From contig CAMKAP010000153.1 in NCBI GenBank assembly GCA_946410505.1, forward strand, positions 1-5,190: a stretch of 5,190 bases of DNA, read 5' to 3'. The stretch is from an uncultured Clostridia bacterium (lineage in GTDB: Bacteria; Bacillota_A; Clostridia; Oscillospirales; Oscillospiraceae). Below the pieces are notes generated by a model that had not been told where the DNA came from, made no database searches, and saw only the letters and a program-made list of their open reading frames with translations. The first letter of the stretch is position 1. Each line of letters begins with the position of its first letter. Of the stretch, positions 1-3,630 are shown piece after piece. A program made the translations under genes and the position numbers.

Positions 1-51
1 CATGCAGAGACATTTGAGGGTGTCGATCCATTCGACACGTTTCTTCTCCAT
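1..51 (-). CDS. Probable acyltransferase-3 family membrane protein, N-terminal 17 codons only
   Basis: The minus strand reads MEKKRVEWIDTLKCLCM from the ATG at 51 to the window edge, with no stop. An AGGAGG ribosome binding site at 63-58 lies 6 bases upstream, which fixes the start. The pattern of a basic N-terminus, then (R/V)EWIDxLK, then the start of a hydrophobic stretch is typical of the first helix of acyltransferase-3 proteins (integral membrane O-acetyltransferases of cell-surface sugars), where a His of the catalytic centre usually follows soon after. That His lies outside the window. The gene follows a perfect sigma-A promoter and a structured leader of about 125 bases. With only 17 residues the family call is an inference from a short motif; another membrane protein is possible. 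Confidence 0.6.
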   Translation of the reverse strand, partial: MEKKRVEWIDTLKCLCM

Positions 52-127
52 ACCCCGCCTCCTCTCGTCCGATCTGTCAATGGCGATTTACATGATAATG
101 AGTATAGGGGAAACAGCAAGGCAGTTT

Positions 128-173
128 GCCGCGCAGCAAAGCTGCGCGGCGAAAAGCTTTTTCGCTTTTCGCC
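128..173. repeat. Two overlapping perfect hairpins in the leader of the left-edge gene
   Basis: Hairpin A pairs 128-137 (GCCGCGCAGC) with 141-150 around a 3-base loop. Hairpin B pairs 148-157 (GGCGAAAAGC) with 164-173 around a 6-base loop. Both have perfect 10-bp stems and share bases 148-150, so their full stems cannot form together. They lie between the transcription start predicted from the promoter at 185-213 and the start codon at 51. Neither is followed by a T-run on either strand, so they are not ordinary terminators. They could be mRNA-stabilising or regulatory leader structures, or one copy of a dispersed palindromic intergenic repeat. The structure is seen directly; the role is unknown. 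Confidence 0.7.
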
Positions 174-175
174 AT

Positions 176-192
176 CCTATAATCATTATAGG
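176..192. promoter_or_regulatory. 17-bp perfect palindrome over the -10 box, candidate operator
   Basis: CCTATAAT-C-ATTATAGG is perfectly self-complementary around base 184. It contains the minus-strand TATAAT at 190-185 and reaches past the likely transcription start. A palindrome in this place is a reasonable site for a dimeric repressor, but the symmetry could also be incidental to an AT-rich -10 region. Confidence 0.4.
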
Positions 193-213
193 AAAAGCCG
201 CCTGCGCTGTCAA
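185..213 (-). promoter_or_regulatory. Perfect consensus sigma-A promoter for the left-edge gene
   Basis: On the minus strand TTGACA (213-208) is followed by exactly 17 bases and then TATAAT (190-185), a 12/12 match to the consensus with ideal spacing. The start point should be near 178, giving a leader of about 125 bases before the ATG at 51. The -35 box spans the loop and inner stem of the hairpin at 197-224, so promoter and terminator share the same DNA. Confidence 0.85.
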
Positions 214-224
214 GCGCAGACGGC
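191..224 (-). terminator. Intrinsic terminator reading left, probably the original spo0A terminator
   Basis: Read on the minus strand, 224-213 pairs with 208-197 in a 12-bp GC-rich stem (one G-U pair in RNA) around a 4-base loop, followed by TTTTCC at 196-191. It lies about 85 bases beyond the stop codon of the spo0A 3' fragment. That is where the terminator of an intact spo0A would sit, so it was probably the terminator of the resident gene. The stem also carries the -35 box of the next promoter. Confidence 0.65.
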
Positions 225-240
225 CGGGCTACTCGGTTTA

Positions 241-474
241 TCAAGCCGCTGTCATACCTATGACTGTTTTTGGATCGGCAAAAATACGAACCTGAAAAGT
301 GAGGGTTCATCACCGTCTCGCCTGCTTCTGGCGGAGGGTGAGGCTGTCCGCAATCATGGCGATGAATTCCGAATTCGTGGGTTTTCCCTTGATATTGCTC
401 ACCGTGTAGCCGAAGTACTTCTGGAGCACCTCGATATCCCCGCGGTCCCAGGCCACCTCGATGGCATGGCGGAT
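241..474. repeat. Direct repeat copy 1 of the spo0A 3' end and flank (partner at about 1857-2094)
   Basis: Bases 310-474 align without gaps to 1930-2094, with about 21 mismatches in 165 by my count. Similarity continues past the stop codon: AGCCGCTGTCATACCTATGA at 244-263 resembles AGCCGCTTTCAAACCTATGA near 1857-1876, and AAATACGAACCTGAAAA resembles AAATATGAACTCGAAAA. The longest identical block I found is 26 bases, at 440-465 and 2060-2085. Homology stops sharply at 474/2094 on the spo0A-internal side. The copies are in the same orientation, about 1.6 kb apart, and enclose the insert. Confidence 0.85.
310..474 (-). pseudogene. spo0A: Truncated second copy of spo0A, last 54 codons only
   Basis: The minus strand encodes 54 residues from [12 protein letters not shown] to the stop at 312-310. 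They match residues 214-267 of the intact Spo0A at 1930-2733 except for one Arg/Gln difference near the end. This segment runs from the recognition-helix region to the C-terminus of the DNA-binding domain. The reading frame upstream of 474 is unrelated to Spo0A and meets a stop without a plausible start, and the receiver domain and most of the DNA-binding domain are missing, so it should not make a working regulator. Almost all base differences from the intact copy are silent, so the fragment was recently part of a functional gene. It is best read as the displaced 3' end of the resident spo0A, or a remnant of a second spo0A allele. Confidence 0.88.
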
Positions 475-496
475 TTTCGGGACTTTCGTCCCGAAA
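475..496. repeat. Perfect inverted repeat at the spo0A fragment junction
   Basis: TTTCGGGAC at 475-483 pairs with GTCCCGAAA at 488-496 around the loop TTTC. It starts at the very base where homology with the intact spo0A ends. No T-run follows on either strand, so it is not an obvious terminator. It may be the end of the inserted segment or a recombination site. Confidence 0.6.
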
Positions 497-658
497 GAGG
501 GGACGCGCTCTCACCCTTCCAGAAGCAAGCAGATCATGGACGATTTATTGCTTTATTCATTGGTTTGGTTCTTCCCTCTTAATGGGGATGTATGTATGGT
601 ATCACAAGCGGCGAACCGAAGAGAATTGAATTGGCGATTGAGGGGCATGAAGGCGTGA
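497..658. other. Intergenic stretch with no convincing gene
   Basis: This piece lies between the junction palindrome and the terminator of the membrane-protein gene. Short open frames exist on both strands, but none has a good ribosome binding site or recognisable protein similarity. The minus-strand sequence at 532-503 has partial similarity to the plus-strand sequence of the spo0A 3' end near 321-348 (shared TGCTTCTGG, then GGGTGAG, then GTCC). It may therefore contain a short inverted scrap of that end. Confidence 0.5.
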
Positions 659-691
659 TATAAAAACAGCAGGGAGAGGTTTGCTCCCTGC
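659..691 (-). terminator. Intrinsic terminator of the membrane-protein gene
   Basis: On the minus strand GCAGGGAG (691-684) pairs with CTCCCTGC (676-669) around a 7-base loop, followed by TGTTTTTAT. The stem is 8 bp and GC-rich with a proper T-run, and it begins 26 bases after the stop codon at 718. It gives the insert's only intact gene its own transcription unit. Confidence 0.85.
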
Positions 692-717
692 CGTTAGTTA
701 TGTGCTGCTCGGCCAAT

Positions 718-1461
718 TTATTCTCCGCAAAGAAACGCAATAACCCTTTCCGTTTCTTCTCTTGTCAGCATTGTTTTTGTCATGTCAGGCATAACCATGT
801 TACTGGCCCCATAAACGTCATGAGTCTTTTCTAAATAATCGTCAGCATATTTCTTGTTACTTGAAACCACCCGAAACAAAGGCCGGAAATTGCATCTGTC
901 TCGTGATGAACCAACAACAAATTGGCGCAGAAAGGGGTCTTGTCCGGCAAGCAGAAGATCTGATTGATTTAGTTTAAACTCGGCAACAAATGGTTTTTTT
1001 CTGTCCTCGCTTCGATAAAAGATGGCCCATTTTTCCGTTCGTTTTATCTCTCCGGTGGTGTAGTGCGCTTCTTGAACATCCCACCCACCAGTTGTTACGC
1101 CGCCTACAGTAGCTGCTGTGAAGGTAGCCGAAGCCGGGACATATTTATTGTACACCTCATAATACCGATCCGTGGAAAGAATAACATGATTTTCTTTTGC
1201 TCTCTTCTCAACCGTTACAATGCCGGAATAGTTATCAAGAACGAGGTTTTTTCGTGCTCGCTTTTGAAAACTTGTTACTTTGATGCCTAAGATGATAAAG
1301 AAAATGGAGAATACCAACAACAGGCAAAATACAATGACAGCGGCAGTGGATCCACCGGCCGTTGTAATCAGCAGCAGAAAGAGCATGACAAAACTGAGAC
1401 CGAAGCCGGTTAAAAAGGGATGGTCCTCTATTGCCTGAAATAGCTCCACGATTGTTTGCAT
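718..1461 (-). CDS. Hypothetical membrane protein with two N-terminal helices
   Basis: I do not recognise the family. The 247-residue protein starts at the ATG at 1461, chosen because GGAGGGAAGG lies just upstream; an in-frame ATG six codons earlier has no such site. Residues about 17-34 and 39-61 are strongly hydrophobic and form a helical hairpin. The basic cluster KRARK (67-71) follows, so by the positive-inside rule the remaining ~180 residues are probably cytoplasmic. That soluble part has a Gly/Thr-rich stretch at about 113-127 (TFTAATVGGVTTGGW) and many charged residues, but no catalytic motif I can name. It is the only intact gene in the insert, reads the same way as spo0A, and has its own promoter and terminator. 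Its base composition is more AT-rich than its chromosomal neighbours, consistent with acquisition by transfer. It could be a cargo gene for defence or surface stress, but nothing in the sequence proves a role. Confidence 0.8.
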   Translation of the reverse strand: MQTIVELFQAIEDHPFLTGFGLSFVMLFLLLITTAGGSTAAVIVFCLLLVFSIFFIILGIKVTSFQKRARKNLVLDNYSGIVTVEKRAKENHVILSTDRYYEVYNKYVPASATFTAATVGGVTTGGWDVQEAHYTTGEIKRTEKWAIFYRSEDRKKPFVAEFKLNQSDLLLAGQDPFLRQFVVGSSRDRCNFRPLFRVVSSNKKYADDYLEKTHDVYGASNMVMPDMTKTMLTREETERVIAFLCGE

Positions 1462-1535
1462 GCTTCCTTCCCTCCGCATTGCACAGTACTGCTTTTTCTC
1501 TGTCTTCCGGCCTAAACAACGTCAAGCGAGAAAAA

Positions 1536-1551
1536 AGTGAAATTATTCACT
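1536..1551. promoter_or_regulatory. Palindrome AGTGAA-N4-TTCACT, possible operator
   Basis: The two 6-base arms are perfect complements and lie just downstream of the predicted -10 box at 1566-1561, so over the likely start of transcription of the membrane-protein gene. Position and symmetry fit a repressor site; the short arms in AT-rich DNA leave chance as an alternative. Confidence 0.35.
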
Positions 1552-1560
1552 GTATATTTT

Positions 1561-1589
1561 ATTATATCATGACGTGACGTTAAACGCAA
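1561..1589 (-). promoter_or_regulatory. Probable promoter of the membrane-protein gene
   Basis: On the minus strand TATAAT (1566-1561) is a perfect -10 box, with TTGCGT (1589-1584) 17 bases upstream as a weak -35. It lies about 100 bases before the ATG at 1461, beyond the end of the broken recombinase frame, so the cargo gene can be expressed independently of it. Confidence 0.55.
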
Positions 1590-1595
1590 CCATAT

Positions 1596-1769
1596 CTACC
1601 TGAGGAAGATGGAAAACGATGCTGGAAAGATGTTTAACTGCTCCCTGCACCAGCGTTCAAAGAGCCGAAGCGTCTGTTCGTATGACGCCATTGTTTTTTC
1701 CCTCAGTTGGGTGCTCCGACAGTACACCATGAACTCATCAATCTGCCAATCAAAATCTGTATTTGTCAT
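1596..1769 (-). pseudogene. Truncated tyrosine recombinase/integrase, N-terminal fragment
   Basis: The frame starts at the ATG at 1769, with GGGAG about 9 bases upstream, and encodes 57 residues. MTNTDFDWQIDEFMVYC followed by REKTMASYEQTLRLFERW is typical of the SAM-like, core-binding N-terminal domain of clostridial tyrosine recombinases (a helical domain that grips DNA next to the catalytic domain). These proteins normally run to about 300 residues and end in a catalytic domain with the R-H-R-Y residues. Here similarity ends around 1628, and a few unrelated residues lead to a stop at 1596. The catalytic domain is absent from the window, so the protein cannot recombine DNA. Inverted and direct repeats sit right at its 5' end, as expected for a recombinase beside its own recombination site. 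Confidence 0.75.
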
Positions 1770-1772
1770 AAA

Positions 1773-1822
1773 AAACACTCCCAGTTTATCAGGATTTGTA
1801 CCCCAATAAACTGGAAGTGTTT
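1773..1822. repeat. 16-bp inverted repeat at the recombinase start, candidate core site
   Basis: AAACACTCCCAGTTTA (1773-1788) and TAAACTGGAAGTGTTT (1807-1822) are inverted copies with one mismatch, separated by 18 bases. The left arm includes the recombinase's ribosome binding site. Paired inverted arms around a short spacer resemble a tyrosine-recombinase core site, so recombinase binding here could also repress its own translation start or promoter. The repeat is seen; the function is inferred. Confidence 0.6.
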
Positions 1823-1857
1823 ATCGGTTCGGCGAAAAAAGTTTATCGGTTCGCCGA
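1819..1857. repeat. Tandem 17-bp direct repeats GTTTATCGGTTCGSCGA
   Basis: Copies at 1819-1835 and 1841-1857 match at 16 of 17 bases and are 22 bases apart, about two helical turns. The GTTTATC core occurs again at 1784-1790 and, on the other side of the insert, at 236-242 beside the first spo0A flank. Such short repeats next to an inverted-repeat core resemble arm-type binding sites of an integrase. The second repeat ends where homology to the first spo0A flank begins. Confidence 0.6.
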
Positions 1858-2094
1858 GCCGCTTTCAAACCTATGAAGCAAATATTGATCGTTTTTTTGT
1901 CTAAATATGAACTCGAAAACCCAGTGTTTTCACCGTCTCGCCTGCTTCTGCTGGAGGGTGAGGGAGTCCGCGATCATGGCGATGAACTCGCTATTGGTGG
2001 GCTTTCCCTTGATGTTTGACACCGTATAGCCGAAGTACTTCTGCAGCACCTCGATGTCGCCGCGGTCCCAGGCCACCTCGATGGCGTGGCGAAT
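1857..2094. repeat. Direct repeat copy 2 of the spo0A 3' end and flank
   Basis: This is the partner of 241-474, located within and just downstream of the intact spo0A. Coding-part identity is about 87 percent by eye, while the encoded residues differ at one position only. The three serines of the shared segment use TCA, AGC and TCC here against AGC, TCG and AGC in the other copy. The flank after the stop codon is also related but more diverged. Confidence 0.85.
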
Positions 2095-2733
2095 GGCCCG
2101 CTCCACACGGGAGGGTGTGGTTCCGAAACGTTTGGCCACCTCGGGATAGAGCACCTTGGTGACGGCATTGATCATATCCATGTCCTTGATGGTGAGGATG
2201 ATGGCCTCCCGCAGATACTGATAGCCCTTGATATGGGCGGGCACACCGATCTCATGGATAATATCGGTCACCAGCGCTTCCAGATCGGCGTCAGGGTTGC
2301 CGGCGGCCCCGTTACGCACCGCGCGGCAGTCTACGCCAGCAGGCGCGGCGCTCTCCTCTTTCGTTCCCGCAATCTGTCGGATCCGACTCAGCAGCGCCTG
2401 CACATCGCAGGGCTTGGCCATGAAATAATCCGCGCCCAGCGCCGAGCAGTCCGCCACCACCTTGGCATTGAAAAAGCCCGTGAGCACCACGACACGGGGA
2501 TCCGCGCCGGTCTCCGGCAGGCGGCGCAGCAGCTCCAGCCCGTCCAGCTTCGGGAGCATCAGCTCCGTCAGAAGCACATCCGGCCTGAGTTCCGCTGTCA
2601 GGCGCAGCGCATCCAGCCCGTCCGCCGCCGTGCCCACTGCCTGCAGATCCTCCGTAGCGTTTATCTCCTCGCTGAGCAGACGGCAGAATTCTGAATTGAA
2701 GTCAACGATCAAAACGCGGGTTTTGGTTTCCAT
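1930..2733 (-). CDS. spo0A: Sporulation master regulator Spo0A with altered phosphorylation site
   Basis: Spo0A is a DNA-binding response regulator that, when phosphorylated by the sporulation phosphorelay or by kinases directly, switches on entry into sporulation. The start at 2733 follows GGGAGG by 8 bases and gives 267 residues, the same length as B. subtilis Spo0A. Residues 1-120 form the receiver, 121-148 a variable linker and about 150-267 the DNA-binding domain. The latter carries the hallmark [19 protein letters not shown] (160-178), [18 protein letters not shown] (205-222) and [20 protein letters not shown] (234-253). In the receiver, Thr85 and Lys107 match the conserved switch Thr and Lys. 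The phosphoacceptor Asp (VLD in B. subtilis) is Glu57 (LLTELMLP), and the acidic pair DD is Asp11-Phe12. The expected upstream neighbour spoIVB is absent, with a barnase gene in its place. It may work without phosphorylation, or be a diverged paralogue. Confidence 0.93.
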   Translation of the reverse strand: METKTRVLIVDFNSEFCRLLSEEINATEDLQAVGTAADGLDALRLTAELRPDVLLTELMLPKLDGLELLRRLPETGADPRVVVLTGFFNAKVVADCSALGADYFMAKPCDVQALLSRIRQIAGTKEESAAPAGVDCRAVRNGAAGNPDADLEALVTDIIHEIGVPAHIKGYQYLREAIILTIKDMDMINAVTKVLYPEVAKRFGTTPSRVERAIRHAIEVAWDRGDIEVLQKYFGYTVSNIKGKPTNSEFIAMIADSLTLQQKQARR

Positions 2734-2875
2734 AATTTTTCCTCCCAAATATAAGTGCACGGAGCATTGCTGCACCGGAAGTTCGCAGTTTCACCGTGAT
2801 GTCGCACTAAATTTACCATATACGCGGACGTTGAAACAAGCGAACGCAGTCGAATTCCGCAGATTGATTGTTGAC

Positions 2876-2904
2876 ATAATATTCTTCATTTCTCTCGTCT
2901 GCAA
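2876..2904 (-). promoter_or_regulatory. Probable sigma-A promoter of spo0A
   Basis: On the minus strand TTGCAG (2904-2899) is followed by 17 bases and TATTAT (2881-2876). The -10 box is one base off consensus and the -35 is weak, as in many activator-dependent promoters. A pair of 0A boxes abuts the upstream side of the -35. The transcript would have a leader of about 135 bases before the ATG at 2733, in which I see no gene and no clear riboswitch. Confidence 0.5.
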
Positions 2905-2909
2905 CAGCT

Positions 2910-2961
2910 TTCGACAAGGCTCTGTCGAAAAAGCATTTCCCTTTTGTCGAAATTTGTCGAA
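2910..2961. promoter_or_regulatory. Four Spo0A binding sites (0A boxes) upstream of spo0A
   Basis: The 7-base core TGTCGAA occurs four times within 52 bases. One copy is on the minus strand at 2916-2910, and three are on the plus strand at 2923-2929, 2945-2951 and 2955-2961. The first two form an inverted pair with a 6-base gap; the last two are direct repeats exactly 10 bases apart, on the same face of the helix. TGTCGAA is the established core of the 0A box. The cluster ends a few bases upstream of the -35 of the predicted spo0A promoter, which fits positive autoregulation. Confidence 0.85.
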
Positions 2962-2985
2962 TTTCCAGGTTAAGGAAAATGCATG

Positions 2986-3021
2986 ACAAGCGAAAGGGCT
3001 GTGAGCATTTGCCACAGCCCT
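2986..3021 (-). terminator. Probable terminator of the barnase-family gene
   Basis: On the minus strand AGGGCTGTG (3021-3013) pairs perfectly with CACAGCCCT (3003-2995) around a 9-base loop, about 10 bases after the stop at 3031. The following TTTCGCTTG is only weakly T-rich, so it may leak. It separates the RNase gene from spo0A. Confidence 0.65.
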
Positions 3022-3030
3022 GATAATGCT

Positions 3031-3561
3031 TTATTCTTCACCGTAGAGCAGCGTGAAGCTCTCATAATGGTCGGCGGTGTAGTAAATCAGCCCGTCGTTG
3101 GAGAACACGATGCGCTCCGCGCCGCGGGATCTGGCGCCGCGGGTATTGATGTCGCACTCTGTCCATTTGCGGCCCTTGGCTGAGGGGAGCAGCCCCTCAT
3201 AATTGCCGAAATAGCCGCCGCCGATGGATTTGCCGGGGGCGTAGGGCTCCAGCGAGCCGCCCGTCCAGCCCAGAGCCTCGGCCTCCTTCTTGGTGATGAA
3301 GTTGGAGGGCAGATGGCCGTAGGTGTGGATATAGAGCGCCACATCCTCTGCGCTGGTGTATTCCCCGTCCTCGTCGATCGACGCGGGCGTCTGCGCTTCC
3401 CCGCCTTCGCCGGCGGGTTTTTCCTCCGGCGCAAGCGTCAGCACCTGTTCCGCTGCAGGCGCGGCAGGGACGGCGTCGCCGCCGAGCAGATCGCCCAGCG
3501 GCGTAAACAGCAGCAGGGCCAGCAGGACGACGGGCAGCAGGATCTTCAGAAACTTTTTCAT
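3031..3561 (-). CDS. Secreted guanyl-specific ribonuclease, barnase family
   Basis: The protein is an extracellular endoribonuclease of the barnase/RNase N1-T1 fold, which cuts single-stranded RNA mainly after G. The start at 3561 follows GAGGGAG; length is 176 residues. Residues 1-22 are a basic then hydrophobic signal sequence with no lipobox Cys. Residues 25-65 are an Ala/Pro/Glu-rich linker, and about 66-172 are the catalytic domain (YIHTYGHLPSNFITKKEAEALGW, APGKSIGG, then the core motifs). By alignment to barnase from memory, Lys27 is Lys91, catalytic Glu73 is Glu135 (WTECDIN), Arg83 is Arg146, Arg87 is Arg150 (ERIVFS) and catalytic His102 is His165 (DHYESF). Arg59, a guanine and barstar contact, is Tyr121, while the neighbouring Glu60 is Glu122. 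No barstar-like inhibitor gene lies next to it. It is 69 bases after galM on the same strand with no clear terminator between, so some co-transcription is possible. Confidence 0.9.
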   Translation of the reverse strand: MKKFLKILLPVVLLALLLFTPLGDLLGGDAVPAAPAAEQVLTLAPEEKPAGEGGEAQTPASIDEDGEYTSAEDVALYIHTYGHLPSNFITKKEAEALGWTGGSLEPYAPGKSIGGGYFGNYEGLLPSAKGRKWTECDINTRGARSRGAERIVFSNDGLIYYTADHYESFTLLYGEE

Positions 3562-3630
3562 AGGTACTCCCTCGCTTCCTGCCCTATCTTACCACGCTTT
3601 TCCCGCCGGCGCAAGGCCGGGACGGGGCCG

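Larger units (their letters stand above)
475..1856. mobile_element. Probable decayed integrated element between two spo0A 3' ends
   Basis: This segment is bounded by the two direct copies of the spo0A 3' end. It is visibly richer in A and T than galM, barnase or spo0A. It holds a broken tyrosine recombinase next to recombinase-type repeats, and one cargo gene of unknown function with its own promoter and terminator. Elements that integrate at the 3' end of a gene often carry a replacement end for the target, which would give this layout. The exact ends are not established: no short exact core could be assigned as the crossover beyond the 26-base identical block inside spo0A. An alternative is incorporation of a foreign spo0A locus by general recombination. 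Confidence 0.5.

Noticed and set aside
77..514. 145-codon minus-strand frame over the spo0A fragment
   Set aside because: It is out of frame with the spo0A fragment, runs through the terminator, the promoter and the leader hairpins, and has no recognisable similarity.
461..658. 65-codon plus-strand frame
   Set aside because: It begins inside the antisense of the spo0A fragment and has no ribosome binding site or family resemblance.
592..663. 23-codon plus-strand frame ending in EGHEGVI
   Set aside because: The C-terminus looks protein-like, but it is very short, has no good ribosome binding site and no recognised family; at most it is a scrap of a lost gene.
1819..1857. GTTTATCGG repeats as a CRISPR array
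   Set aside because: There are only two 17-base copies with a 5-base gap, no spacers of normal length and no cas genes.
1915..1931. GAAAAC/GTTTTC hairpin at the spo0A stop codon as a terminator
   Set aside because: The stem is 6 bp and AT-rich, overlaps the stop codon and lacks a proper T-run after it on the minus strand.
2086..2694. 202-codon open frame on the plus strand
   Set aside because: It lies entirely antisense to spo0A, whose protein is clearly conserved.
2791..3015. 74-codon minus-strand frame upstream of spo0A
   Set aside because: It covers the spo0A promoter and 0A boxes and the barnase terminator, with no ribosome binding site or similarity.
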